The position numbers and the translations under genes were made by a program. The notes below the pieces were generated by a model. That model saw nothing but the letters and a program-made list of their open reading frames with translations. It was not told the DNA's origin and did not search any database. From the NCBI RefSeq assembly GCF_000331735.1, contig NC_020126.1:2480001-2544000 (forward strand): DNA of 64,000 nt, written 5' to 3'. Source of the DNA: Myxococcus stipitatus DSM 14675. GTDB taxonomy: Bacteria > Myxococcota > Myxococcia > Myxococcales > Myxococcaceae. Every line of letters starts with the position of its first letter. Within the stretch, counting starts at the first letter, position 1. Below are positions 31,602 through 57,994 of the stretch, piece after piece.

Positions 31602-34544
31602 ATGCTTGGCAACCTCGCGCGGGGAGTGGTGGCCTCTCCCGTCACCTCGTTGATTGAACGCATCGAGCTGCATGCGGCCTCGCGGCCGGATGATGACGGC
31701 CTCGCGTTCCTGTCCAAGGCCGGTGCGCCTCGGGTGTTGTCCTGGGCGAAGCTGCACGCGCGCATCCGGTCGATGGGCGCGGCGCTGGTCCAGGCGGGGG
31801 TCCAGCCTGGAGACATCCTCTTCGTCCTGAGTGCCTCGCCGTATGAAGAGGTGCTCGGCTTCCTGGGCGCGATGGCGGCGGGGGCGCTGCCTTCCATCCT
31901 CTCGTTCCCCTCGCTCAAGCAGAGCGAGGAGCGCTTCCACGAGACGCTTCGCCCCATCACGCTGTCCACGGGAGCGCGGTGGGTCATCACCTCCCGCGAG
32001 TTCACGGGCGTCGTCACGCGCGCGCGGCTTCCGTCCCAGGTGGTGGAGTTTCCCCCGGAGGATGTCCTGGATGCGGCGCCCGTCGCCGCGCTTCCGGCGC
32101 CGTCCGCGGACTTCCTCCAGTTCTCCTCGGGCACCACGGGCTTGCGCAAGTGTGTGCGCATCACCGGGGAGATGATGGCCAGTCAGGCGGGCACGTATGC
32201 GAAGGCCCTGGGCCTAGGTCCGGTGGACCGGGTCGCGAGCTGGTTACCGCTCTACCATGACATGGGATTGGTGGCGTGCCTGCTGGTGCCGCTCTACCAG
32301 GGACACCTGTCCGTCCACATGTCTCCGTTCGAGTGGCTGGCGGAGCCGGTGACCCTCTTCCAGGCGCTCTCCACCTATCGGGCCACGCTCATCTGGCTGC
32401 CGAACTTCGCGTACAAGCTCTGCGCGGAGCGCATCCAGGACGCGGACCTGGAGGGGTTGGACTTGGGCTCCCTCCGGGCCTTCATCAACTGCAGCGAGCC
32501 GGTGCGCCACCGCTCGCATGAGCACTTCCTGCGGCGCTTCGAGAAGTGGGGCATTCGCGCGGAGCACCTGCACGCGTGCTACGCGATGGCGGAGACGACC
32601 TTCGCCGTCACCCAGACGGAGCTGGGCCGTGCCGCGCGCGTGGACCACGTCCTGGCCCGCGAGGTCTCCGCCGACCAGCGGGCCGCCCCCGCTCCCGAGG
32701 GCACTCCCGAGGCGGAGCGGCTGACGTTCGTCTCCTGTGGACGCGTCCTCGAGGAGATGGAGGTGCGCATCGGAAGCGAAGCGGGCGAGCGGCGCGTCGG
32801 TGAGATTCAGGTGCGAGGCTCCAGCCGCATCCCCGGCTACGGGGTGGACGGGCTGCTCCCGCTGGACGCGTTCACCGAGGACGGCTGGTACAAGACGGGA
32901 GACCTTGGCTATCTGGCGGAGGGAGAGCTGTACGTCTCCGGCCGCGCCAAGGACCTCATCATCCACCGGGGCCACAACGTCCACCCCAGCGACGTGGAGG
33001 AGGTGGCGGGAGAGGTGCCGGGCATCAAGCCCGGGCGGCTCGTGGTCTTCGGCCTCTTCGACGACGCGGCCGGCACCGAGGACGTCATCGTGATGCTGGA
33101 GCCGGAAGGGGCGGAGACCGACCGGGAGGCGCTGCGGCGGACGCTGCGCGAGAAGGTGTGGACCCGGCTCAACGTCACCGTCGCGGACGTGGACATCGTC
33201 GAGCAGGGGACGCTGCGCAAGAGCACTTCGGGCAAGCTCTCGCGGTCGTCCAATCGCAAGCTCTACCAGGAGCGGTTGCAGGAGGCACAGCGCACCGTCC
33301 GCGCCCGGGGCCGTCCCGCGAATGCGCGGCCCTATGTGGAGCCGAGAGACCTCTGGGAGCGGCAGCTCGCCTGGATTTGGGAAGAGGTGCTGGGCATCAG
33401 CCCCATCGGGCTGGAGGACAACCTCTTCCTGGAGCTGGGCGCGGACTCCGTGTCGGCGACGCGGGCCGCGAGCGAAGTGGAGCGCCGCCTGTCGAAGGCC
33501 ATCCCGCCGTCGGAGTTGCTCGCCGCGGACACCCTCGCGCGGCAGGCCCAGTTGCTGCGCCGCGAAGAAGGCGCTGCCAGCTCTCCCTTGGTGACGCTCC
33601 AGCGCAAGGGCGAGGGGCGCCCCTTCTTCCTGGTCCACGCCGCGGGAGGGTGGGCCTTCCCCTACATGTCCCTGGTCCGACAGCTGGGCGAAGAGCGCCC
33701 CGTGCATGTCTTCCAGGCGCAGCAGCTGTTCCACGGCGGTGCGCCGGCGATGACCGTGGAGCGGATGGCCGAGGACTACCTGACGGCCCTGCGGCAGGTG
33801 CAGCCTCGGGGACCGTACCTGTTGGGAGGCTGGTCGCTGGGGGGCCACGTCGCCTTCCAGATGGCGTCGCGGCTCCAGGCCGAAGGGGAGGAGGTCTCCC
33901 GCGTCGTCATGTTCGATACGAGCGGGCCTCGGCCTCGCTGGTTCCAGTTCAAGGCGCGGACGCTCTGGGAGCTCATGCGGCCCCTCTTCCGGCTGTCCTT
34001 GACGATGCCGAAGCTCCGCGCCGCGGTGCCGATGATGAAGGCGCTCCAGGCGCAGACACCCGTCTGGCGCTTCGCCATCGCCTATCTCGTCACGGGCGAG
34101 TCGCGCCACATCGGCCCGATGTTGCAGCTGGCCTTCCCAGAGGCTTTCGACCCGAAGCGGTACGCGCAGCTCGACGAGCACGGCGCCTGGGACTACTTCG
34201 TCGAGCTGGCGCTCGCGAACCATGCCCCCGCGGACCGCATCCTCCTCATCCCCGGCATCGACGGCGCTGGCGCGCGGCGGGCCCTGGCCGTGACGCGGCG
34301 GTGCGAGCAGCTCAACGCGCGCTACCGGCCCGCGCGCCCGTACGCGGGCCGCGTGGACATCATCGGCGTGCGAGGCAACGCCGCCCTGGAGCGGTGGCGG
34401 CCGTTCGTCGGAGGCTCGTTGAACATCCACCCGTTCGACATCGAGAAGCGCGTGATGACCCCGCACTTCGACATGATGGACCCGTCGAACGTGACGCTCT
34501 TCGTGGACGCCGTGCGGCAGCTGCTGCGCGAGCCGGGCGCCTGA
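31602..34544 (+). CDS. FAAL - carrier protein - thioesterase
   Basis: The 980-residue protein joins three domains. Residues 1-560 are a fatty acyl-AMP ligase: SSGTTG is the ATP loop, SWLPLYHDMGL is the FAAL signature, and GDLGY and KDLII are core motifs near the end. A carrier domain follows, with the phosphopantetheine Ser at 616 (LGADSVSA). A type I thioesterase has its nucleophile at Ser745 (GGWSLGG). FAALs load a fatty acid onto a carrier. A direct TE after it is odd for a starter unit, because it could release the acid again; it may hand the acyl chain to another carrier or hydrolyse wrong loads. It is divergent from the MFS gene and on the opposite strand to the main assembly line. Confidence 0.8.
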   Translation: MLGNLARGVVASPVTSLIERIELHAASRPDDDGLAFLSKAGAPRVLSWAKLHARIRSMGAALVQAGVQPGDILFVLSASPYEEVLGFLGAMAAGALPSILSFPSLKQSEERFHETLRPITLSTGARWVITSREFTGVVTRARLPSQVVEFPPEDVLDAAPVAALPAPSADFLQFSSGTTGLRKCVRITGEMMASQAGTYAKALGLGPVDRVASWLPLYHDMGLVACLLVPLYQGHLSVHMSPFEWLAEPVTLFQALSTYRATLIWLPNFAYKLCAERIQDADLEGLDLGSLRAFINCSEPVRHRSHEHFLRRFEKWGIRAEHLHACYAMAETTFAVTQTELGRAARVDHVLAREVSADQRAAPAPEGTPEAERLTFVSCGRVLEEMEVRIGSEAGERRVGEIQVRGSSRIPGYGVDGLLPLDAFTEDGWYKTGDLGYLAEGELYVSGRAKDLIIHRGHNVHPSDVEEVAGEVPGIKPGRLVVFGLFDDAAGTEDVIVMLEPEGAETDREALRRTLREKVWTRLNVTVADVDIVEQGTLRKSTSGKLSRSSNRKLYQERLQEAQRTVRARGRPANARPYVEPRDLWERQLAWIWEEVLGISPIGLEDNLFLELGADSVSATRAASEVERRLSKAIPPSELLAADTLARQAQLLRREEGAASSPLVTLQRKGEGRPFFLVHAAGGWAFPYMSLVRQLGEERPVHVFQAQQLFHGGAPAMTVERMAEDYLTALRQVQPRGPYLLGGWSLGGHVAFQMASRLQAEGEEVSRVVMFDTSGPRPRWFQFKARTLWELMRPLFRLSLTMPKLRAAVPMMKALQAQTPVWRFAIAYLVTGESRHIGPMLQLAFPEAFDPKRYAQLDEHGAWDYFVELALANHAPADRILLIPGIDGAGARRALAVTRRCEQLNARYRPARPYAGRVDIIGVRGNAALERWRPFVGGSLNIHPFDIEKRVMTPHFDMMDPSNVTLFVDAVRQLLREPGA

Positions 34545-34546
34545 GC

Positions 34547-34573
34547 CCTCGCGGGGGGGCTTCCCCCGCGAGG
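34547..34573. terminator. Strong bidirectional terminator hairpin
   Basis: CCTCGCGGGGG (34547-34557) and CCCCCGCGAGG (34563-34573) pair perfectly over 11 bases with a five-base loop. It sits 2 bases after the FAAL gene's stop and 19 before the converging LLM gene's stop, and so can end both transcripts. Confidence 0.65.
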
Positions 34574-34592
34574 CTGTCCCCAGGTGGAGGAC

Positions 34593-37220
34593 TCAGGCCA
34601 CGGCCGGAAGCGCCTCCACCACGTTGAACGTCACCGCCGGACGCGCACCCGGGAGGCGCTCGTCCAGGTACTCGTTGAGGACATGGCGGGTGCGCAGGGC
34701 CTCGTCATCGACGAGCCGCTTGAGCTCCGCCAGGTGCACGAGGCTCTCGAGGACATCGTCCGTCTCCACGCCGAAGTCGATGAAGCAGGCGACCTCGTTG
34801 ACGCCGCCCTCGATGATGCGGTCCACCATGGGCAGGCATGAGGTGGGCGTGCCAATCAGCGCCCCCGTCCGGTAGTAGCGCTCGAAGGCGAACGAGGCGA
34901 CGTAGCGCACCCACTTCGGCTCGTTGATGTCCACCTGCAGGTTGAGGCTCTTGGCCATCGTCTGCATGAGGTGGACGTGCGAGGCCAGGTACGACGTCAG
35001 GGGCTCGCGGACCTTGTGCAGCACCTCCTGCGTGTCCTTGCCGAGGAACGTGTGCATCATCAACGTGGCCACCCGCTTGGACGGGTCGTGCCCCGCGTTC
35101 CTCAGGTGTGTCTGGTAGACGCCCGTCTTCTGGAGCGCGTCCTCGAGCGACTGGCCCAGGAGCGACGTCAGCATGTGATAGCCGTCGCGGCCCGTCTTCT
35201 CGAAGAGGTCCAGCCCGCCCGCGCAGGTGACCCAGATGGGCAGCTCCTCCTGGACGGGCCGGGGGAAGACGCGCAGCGTGATGTCGTTGCCCACGCCGTC
35301 CTTCGCCGGAATGGACTCACCTCGCCAGAGCCGCTGGACGAGGTCCAGGTTGCGGAACATCACCTCGCGCTTGTTCGCGTAGTTCTCGGGCGCGAAGGCG
35401 AAGTCGTTGGGCACCCAGCCGGATGCGATGGAGATGCCGGCGCGCCCCTTGGAGAGGTTGTCGACGATGGACCACTCCTCGGCGACCCGGAACGGGCTCT
35501 GGAGCGGCAGCACCACGCTCCCCGCGCGCAGGCCCACGTTCTTCGTCACCGTGGCCAGCGCGGCGTTCAGCACGGCGGGGTTCGGATAGAGCCCTCCATG
35601 CTCATGGAAGTGGCGCTCGGGCGACCACACCGCGGAGAAGCCGTTCTGGTCCGCGAACTTCCCCGCCTCCAGGTAGAGGCGATAGCGCTCCGAGCCGCCT
35701 CCGTCATCGGCGAAGAAGAAGAGGCTGAAGTCGAGCTTCTTCCCCGCGCCTGGACGGGGCGCGGGAACGACATGACTCACGAGCCCCTGGGGGCCTTGCG
35801 TCACGGTGACCTGGCGCACGGCGGGGTGCCGCGCCAGCAACGCCTGGAGCTCCCGAGGGCCGAGCTCTCTCGAAGAGGACGCGGTGACGCGCGGCGGCTC
35901 CTCCGTCGATTGCAGGAGCGCGGAGAGGTCCTGCTCGGGCTGCGTCGTCATGCCGACCAACAGGCCGTGGAGCTGACCGGTGAGGTGGATGATGGCCAGG
36001 GACTCGAAGCGGCGCGTGTCGTAGGTGAGCCGCAGCGACACGCGTGCGGCGGACACCACGCCGACGGTGAGCGGATGCGCGGGCGCGGAGAGCGGAACGG
36101 CGGGGGGCTGGAAGCCCAGTCCGCGCGCGAGCGGCACCAGCACGTCGTCCTCGGCGAGCTCCTCGGTGGAGACGACGCTCTGGAAGAGCGGTGCGCCCTC
36201 CGGGACGCCGAGCCACTGCCGGACCTGCGCCGAGGAGACGCCATCGGCGGACTGCCAGGCGCTCAGGTCGGCGTGCAGGCCTCGCAGCCAGCGCAGCAGG
36301 TTGCCCTCGGAGGGGACGGAGATGCGTCGGGGGAGCGTGTTCGCCAGTCCCCCCACCATCACCTCGCTCCACGGTGTCCCCGCGGGGCGGCCCGGCGAGT
36401 ACACGCCGAAGCGCGTGTCCGCGTGGCCCGTCTGGAGGCGCAGCAACACCGCCCAGGCCGCCTGGACCAGCGTGCCGAGGCCCACCTTGTTCTTGCGAAG
36501 GAAGGTCTGCACGGTCTCGCTCTCCGAGGTGGAGAGGACGAGCTGCTGCGTGAGCCAGTCCGAGGCGCCAGGGAGCTCCTGCGTCCCCGCGCGCTCGGAG
36601 AGCATCGACGGCGGCAGGCCGTGGAGGGCCTCCCGGAAGCGCACCTCCGCCTCGCGCGAATCCTGCTGCTCCAGCCAGGCGACGTACTTGCGGAAGGGCT
36701 GGCCCGGCTCGAGTCCCGCCTCGGACTTCTCTCGCGTGGCCTTGTAGAGCTGGAAGAGCTCCTTGACGCAGATGCGCGCCGAGGCCCGGTCCAGCACGAG
36801 GGGGCTGTAGCCGAAGACGCACGTCCCCATGGCCTGCGAGGTGCGGAAGAGCGTCAGCCCGGCGAGGGGCGCGGCGATGAGGTTCAGGCCCCGCTCGCGC
36901 TGCGTCGCCAGGTGCTGCTCGATGCGCGCGGTCTGCTCCGCCTCCGGGAGCCCCGTGAGGTCGTGTCGCTCCACGGTGGGGTCGACCTGGGCGCGGACCA
37001 CCTGCATGGGCTCCGGGAGGCCTTGGGTGAAGAGGGCGGTGCGCAGCGCGGTATGACGGCGCACCAGCTCCTTCAGCGCGCCCTCCAGGGCCGCTTCATC
37101 CAGCTCGCCGCGGAAGCTCCATTGGAGATGTTCGACACGGGGCTCGGGCGACGACGAGGGCCGCGCGAGGAGCTCCCGTTGGAGAGGGGACAACTTGTAG
37201 ACATCCTCGACGTTCTTCAT
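34593..37220 (-). CDS. Inactive condensation domain fused to luciferase-like monooxygenase
   Basis: The 875-residue protein has a condensation-type domain (about residues 1-440; MKNVEDVYKLSPLQ) whose HHxxxDG site reads YSPLVLDR at residues 138-145, so both His residues are lost and only the Asp remains. A linker leads to a luciferase-like monooxygenase of the natural-product subtype (about residues 485-830; LDFSLFFFADDGG, WSPERHFHEHGG, ISIASGWVPNDF). These enzymes use reduced flavin to oxidise carrier-bound intermediates. The C domain probably acts only as a docking platform. ATG 37220 overlaps the upstream NRPS stop (ATGA). A longer in-frame reading from 38693 is a shadow over the NRPS gene. 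Confidence 0.8.
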   Translation of the reverse strand: MKNVEDVYKLSPLQRELLARPSSSPEPRVEHLQWSFRGELDEAALEGALKELVRRHTALRTALFTQGLPEPMQVVRAQVDPTVERHDLTGLPEAEQTARIEQHLATQRERGLNLIAAPLAGLTLFRTSQAMGTCVFGYSPLVLDRASARICVKELFQLYKATREKSEAGLEPGQPFRKYVAWLEQQDSREAEVRFREALHGLPPSMLSERAGTQELPGASDWLTQQLVLSTSESETVQTFLRKNKVGLGTLVQAAWAVLLRLQTGHADTRFGVYSPGRPAGTPWSEVMVGGLANTLPRRISVPSEGNLLRWLRGLHADLSAWQSADGVSSAQVRQWLGVPEGAPLFQSVVSTEELAEDDVLVPLARGLGFQPPAVPLSAPAHPLTVGVVSAARVSLRLTYDTRRFESLAIIHLTGQLHGLLVGMTTQPEQDLSALLQSTEEPPRVTASSSRELGPRELQALLARHPAVRQVTVTQGPQGLVSHVVPAPRPGAGKKLDFSLFFFADDGGGSERYRLYLEAGKFADQNGFSAVWSPERHFHEHGGLYPNPAVLNAALATVTKNVGLRAGSVVLPLQSPFRVAEEWSIVDNLSKGRAGISIASGWVPNDFAFAPENYANKREVMFRNLDLVQRLWRGESIPAKDGVGNDITLRVFPRPVQEELPIWVTCAGGLDLFEKTGRDGYHMLTSLLGQSLEDALQKTGVYQTHLRNAGHDPSKRVATLMMHTFLGKDTQEVLHKVREPLTSYLASHVHLMQTMAKSLNLQVDINEPKWVRYVASFAFERYYRTGALIGTPTSCLPMVDRIIEGGVNEVACFIDFGVETDDVLESLVHLAELKRLVDDEALRTRHVLNEYLDERLPGARPAVTFNVVEALPAVA

Positions 37221-40200
37221 GGGTTCGATGTCCTCCCGGACAAGAGATGGGATTCGGGATGAGCCGGCCCCAGGACGGACTGGAGCAGGGCGGCGAGCAC
37301 CTGGACGTGTGGCTCGGTGAGCAACGTGTGGTGGTCGCCTGGAATGGGGTGGAGCCGGAGCGGCTGGAGCGCGAGCTCGGCCCAGCCACCGGAAGGGTCC
37401 GAGGGGGGAACTCGCGGCCCCTTCAGCGGGCGGAAGAGGGAGATGGGGCCTGGGTAGTCCCGGGGCGGGTGGTACTGGAACATCGCGCGCAGATGGGCCT
37501 GGATGACGGTGCTCACGACGGTGAGCTCTCGCTGCCCCATGCCTGGGGGGAGGACTCCCGCGTCGCTGGCGCGCTGGTGCAGCAGCGCCAGTCGCGCGGG
37601 CGTGGCGAGGGGCTCCAGCTCCGTCGCGGAGAGGGACAGGGGCTTGCCCGCCATGCGTCCGAACTCGGAGGCGAGTGAGGCCAGGACCTCGACCTCGCTC
37701 CGAGGGGGCTGGGGGACGGACGGCGGAGTCAGGGCGGGAATCCAGCTGTCGAAGAGGAAGAGGTGGGCCACGCGCTCGCCGGCGTGGGTGAGCTGGCGGG
37801 CCATCTCGAAGGCGATGACGCCGCCCATGGACCAGCCTCCCAGCAGGTAGGGACCCTGGGGGTGACGCTCGCGCAGCAACTCGACGTAGGTGGCCGCGAT
37901 GCGAGGGATGCTGTCGAGAGGCTCGCGTTTGCCGTCGAGTCCCGGTGCCTCGAAGGCGTGGAGCGGTTGGTCCCCTCCGAGTGCTCTGGAGAGCGGCAAG
38001 TAGCAGAGCGAGTTGCCCCCGATGGGATGGACCAGGAAGAGCGGCGGACGCGCGCCCCGGGGCTGAAGGGGGACGAGCGTGGAGGCGGGTGTTGCTTCCG
38101 CGCCATCCAGGAAGGCCGCGATGCGCTCGACGCTGGAGTGGGTGTGCAGCATCGCGAGCGGCAGCCTCCGTCCCAGTCGACGCTCGAGCTCGGCCATGAG
38201 GCGCACCGCGAGCAGGGAGTGGCCTCCCAATGCGAAGAAGTCGTCGTGGCGGCCGACGCTCGGCACCCTCAGGACGTCGGCGAAGAGGGTGGCGAGCTTC
38301 TCCTCCGTCGAGCCTGGTTCGACGAGGACCGTGCGGGGCGGGGCGGTGGTGGCCTCGGGCGCGGGCAGGGCTTCGCGATGGACCTTGCCGTTGGGCGTGA
38401 GGGGGAAGGCCTCCAGCACCACGAAGGCCGAGGGCACCATGTACTCGGGCAGCTTCTCCCGGAGCGCACCGCGCAGGGAGGCGGGCGCGAGGGCTGCCCC
38501 TGTCGTGGGGACGAGATAGGCCACGAGGCGCTTGTCTCCGGGCACGTCCTCGCGGACCACGACGAGGGCCTGCTGGATGGAGGCGTCCTGCTGGAGGATG
38601 GCTTCGATCTCTCCTGGCTCGATGCGGTAGCCCCGCAGCTTGAGCTGGAAGTCGGTGCGGCCCAGGTACTCGAGGTGCCCTTCGGGCAGCCAACGGACCT
38701 GGTCTCCCGTGCGGTAGAGCCGCGCTCCAGGCTCCTGGCTGAACGGGTCCGGTACGTAGCGCTCGGCGGTCCGCGCGGGCTGCCCGAGATAGCCTCGCGT
38801 GACCCCTTCGCCGCCGACATACAGCTCTCCCGGAAGCCCGATGGGAACGGGGCGTCGCAGGTCATCCAACACGTAGACCCGCGTGTTGGAGATGGGGCGG
38901 CCGATGGGGAGGGAGGCCCCCTCTGTCGGTGGCTGGGTGACTTCATGGGTGCAGCACCCCACGACTGTCTCGGTGGGGCCGTACTCGTTGATGAGGCGTG
39001 TGCCGGGCGCGAAGGTCTTCCAGAACTGGACCTGCCGAGGCCACAGGGCTTCTCCGCCGATGACGAAGGCGCGCGTCTTCCCCTCGGCTTCGGCGGCGGG
39101 GAGGAGATGCGAGAGCAGCTCCAGGTGCGCGGGCGTGAGCTTGAGCAGACTGAGCCCACGCTCCGTCTGGAGCGCCGCGGCGAGTGGCTCTCCGCCCTCT
39201 CCCTCGGCGACGAGCGTCACCGTCTTCCCCGTGAGCCACGGGGTGAAGAGCGACGTGACGGTGAGGTCGAAGCTCAGGGGCGAGTGGACGAGCGTCCCCG
39301 CGCCTTCGTCCGCCGCATAGGCTCTTTCGCTCCACGCGAGGTAGTTGACGACGCCCCGGTGCGGAACCATGACGCCCTTGGGCCGCCCGGTGGAGCCCGA
39401 CGTGAACAGGACATACGCGAGGTTGTCCGCGTGGACCTGCCCCTCCGGCGCGGAGCGCTCCTGGGCCTGGAGGAGGTCCTCGACCTCATCGAGACACACC
39501 GCGCGGGCCTCCGCCGGGAGCCCCGGTCGCGCGGTCGTGTGCGTGAGGACGAGCGGGCCGCCGCAGTCGTGCAGCTGCTTTCCCAGTCGCTCCGGAGGCG
39601 AGGTGACGTCGAGCGGGACATAGGCGCCTCCTGCCTTGAGGATGCCGAGCAGCGCGGCGAGCAGCTCGAGCGAGCGAGGGAGGTAGAGGCCCACCAGGAC
39701 CTCGGGCCCCACGCCCCTGGCGCGCAGGAAGTGGGCGACTTGATTGGCGCGGGCCTCCAGCTCCGCGTAGGTCCGTTGGTGCGCTCCCATCCTCGCGGCG
39801 ATGGCGTGGGGCGTGCGTGCGACCTGCGCCTCGAAGAGCTGGTGGACGCAGGCTTCCTGGGGCAGGGCGGTGCGGGTGTCGTTCCATTCGATGAGTAGCC
39901 GCCCCCGCTCGGCGGCGTCGAGGATGCCGACATCCTGGAGCCGCGCGTCGGGCGTCTCCGCGATGGAGTGGAGCAAGGTCCGCAAGTGCCCCAGCATCCG
40001 CTCGATGGCCTCTGCTGCCAGGCGGCCCTCCTGATAGTTGATTTGAAGCGTGAGCACGGCCTCGGGCAGCACCACGAGGCTGATGGGGTACCCCGTGCGT
40101 CCCTCGGTCCTCGCGAAGCCATCCACCCGGGAGCGGCCGTTCACACTCGCGACGCCCTCGGGGGTGGGGAAGTTCTCGTAGATGATGATGCTCTCGAACA

Positions 40201-41242
40201 GGGGCCTTCCTCGTGGCACCTGGCTCCAGCCGTGGACGTCGACGAGCGACGTGAAGTCGTGGCTGCGCGCGGCGAACTGCTCCGACTGGAGCTGCTTGAG
40301 CCAGGGGATGAGAGGGGCTTCCGGTGGCACTCGCACGCGGGTCGCCACCGTGTTGATGAAGGTGCCGAGCATCGCCTCCACCCCCGGCAGCGACGGGGGA
40401 CGGCCAGACGTCACCATTCCGAAGGCGACATCCGCGAGGCCACTGTAGTGGCTCAGCAGCAGGGCCCAGGCCCCCTGCACCAGCGTGCTCAGGGTGAGCT
40501 GGTGCTTGCGCGAGAGCACCGCGAGCTGTGCACTCAGCTCCGCGGAGAGACGCAGGGACCGGACACCGTAGCGCTCCTTCGTGCTCGCGGGCCTCTGGGC
40601 TCGCTCGATACCGAGGACGTTGGGCGTCGTGAAGCCCTGGAGCGCTTGTCTCCAGAAGTGCTCCGCTCGAGGCAGGTCCTGGCGGTCCAGCCAGGCGATG
40701 TAGTCCCGGAAGGGCCTCGCGGGCTCAAGCCCGGCGTCCTCTCCTCGGCGGCAGGCGTCGTAGAGCCGCAGGACTTCCTGGAGGCACAGGGGCGCCGACC
40801 AGCCATCCATCAACAGGTGGTGATAGCTCAGGGCACACAGGTGCCGCTCGGGCGTGAGCTTGACGGCGTAGAGGCGCAGCAGCGGCGCCGCCGCGAGGAC
40901 GAAGCCCTGGCGGCGGTCGGCTTCGAGCACCTCCTCGAAGCGAGGCTGCCAATCCGCCTCCGGTGTTCCTTGCCAGTCGTGCAGCGCCCAGGGGAGCCGG
41001 ACCTTCCGGCGCACGGCTTGAACCGGCTCGGGCAGACCCTCCCAGAAGAAGGCGGAGCGCAGCGCGCTGTGGCGCTCCGCCACGAGCTCCCAGGCTCGCT
41101 GGAGCAGCTCGATTTGGAACTCGCCGTGCCACGTCCAGTAGATCTGTTCCACATACGTCCCCGTCTCCGGGGCCCGAAGCGTGTGGAACAGAATCCCCTG
41201 CTGCATCGGCGAGAGGCGGTAGACGTCCTCGACGTTCTTCAC
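37217..41242 (-). CDS. NRPS, one module: C-A-PCP-TE (Asn predicted)
   Basis: The 1341-residue protein starts at GTG 41242, with GGGAG five bases upstream and the same KNVEDVYRLSP beginning as its neighbours. Its domains are C (1-435; active HHLLMDG with the catalytic His at 142), A (455-960; [20 protein letters not shown]), PCP (Ser1009 in GGHSLL) and TE (about 1035-1341; GGWSMGG). By hand alignment to GrsA the specificity code reads DLTKVGEVGK, close to the Asn codes DLTKLGEVGK and DLTKVGEVGK, so Asn is expected. It sits 16 bases after the five-module NRPS, which already ends in a TE. Its own TE probably gives final release. Confidence 0.85.
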   Translation of the reverse strand: MKNVEDVYRLSPMQQGILFHTLRAPETGTYVEQIYWTWHGEFQIELLQRAWELVAERHSALRSAFFWEGLPEPVQAVRRKVRLPWALHDWQGTPEADWQPRFEEVLEADRRQGFVLAAAPLLRLYAVKLTPERHLCALSYHHLLMDGWSAPLCLQEVLRLYDACRRGEDAGLEPARPFRDYIAWLDRQDLPRAEHFWRQALQGFTTPNVLGIERAQRPASTKERYGVRSLRLSAELSAQLAVLSRKHQLTLSTLVQGAWALLLSHYSGLADVAFGMVTSGRPPSLPGVEAMLGTFINTVATRVRVPPEAPLIPWLKQLQSEQFAARSHDFTSLVDVHGWSQVPRGRPLFESIIIYENFPTPEGVASVNGRSRVDGFARTEGRTGYPISLVVLPEAVLTLQINYQEGRLAAEAIERMLGHLRTLLHSIAETPDARLQDVGILDAAERGRLLIEWNDTRTALPQEACVHQLFEAQVARTPHAIAARMGAHQRTYAELEARANQVAHFLRARGVGPEVLVGLYLPRSLELLAALLGILKAGGAYVPLDVTSPPERLGKQLHDCGGPLVLTHTTARPGLPAEARAVCLDEVEDLLQAQERSAPEGQVHADNLAYVLFTSGSTGRPKGVMVPHRGVVNYLAWSERAYAADEGAGTLVHSPLSFDLTVTSLFTPWLTGKTVTLVAEGEGGEPLAAALQTERGLSLLKLTPAHLELLSHLLPAAEAEGKTRAFVIGGEALWPRQVQFWKTFAPGTRLINEYGPTETVVGCCTHEVTQPPTEGASLPIGRPISNTRVYVLDDLRRPVPIGLPGELYVGGEGVTRGYLGQPARTAERYVPDPFSQEPGARLYRTGDQVRWLPEGHLEYLGRTDFQLKLRGYRIEPGEIEAILQQDASIQQALVVVREDVPGDKRLVAYLVPTTGAALAPASLRGALREKLPEYMVPSAFVVLEAFPLTPNGKVHREALPAPEATTAPPRTVLVEPGSTEEKLATLFADVLRVPSVGRHDDFFALGGHSLLAVRLMAELERRLGRRLPLAMLHTHSSVERIAAFLDGAEATPASTLVPLQPRGARPPLFLVHPIGGNSLCYLPLSRALGGDQPLHAFEAPGLDGKREPLDSIPRIAATYVELLRERHPQGPYLLGGWSMGGVIAFEMARQLTHAGERVAHLFLFDSWIPALTPPSVPQPPRSEVEVLASLASEFGRMAGKPLSLSATELEPLATPARLALLHQRASDAGVLPPGMGQRELTVVSTVIQAHLRAMFQYHPPRDYPGPISLFRPLKGPRVPPSDPSGGWAELALQPLRLHPIPGDHHTLLTEPHVQVLAALLQSVLGPAHPESHLLSGRTSNP

Positions 41243-41258
41243 ACCAGCTCCCAAGGGC

Positions 41259-57932
<16,674 letters not shown>

Positions 57933-57994
57933 GGTGCTCGTTCAGAAGAAAAGGGGCGTGGGGGTGGAGCAAGGTCAGCCGTGGGTCCTGGGGC

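Noticed and set aside
37221-38693. N-terminal extension of the LLM protein up to 38693
   Set aside because: It overlaps the NRPS A-PCP-TE coding region in another frame. The start at 37220 has the shared KNVEDVY beginning and an ATGA overlap.
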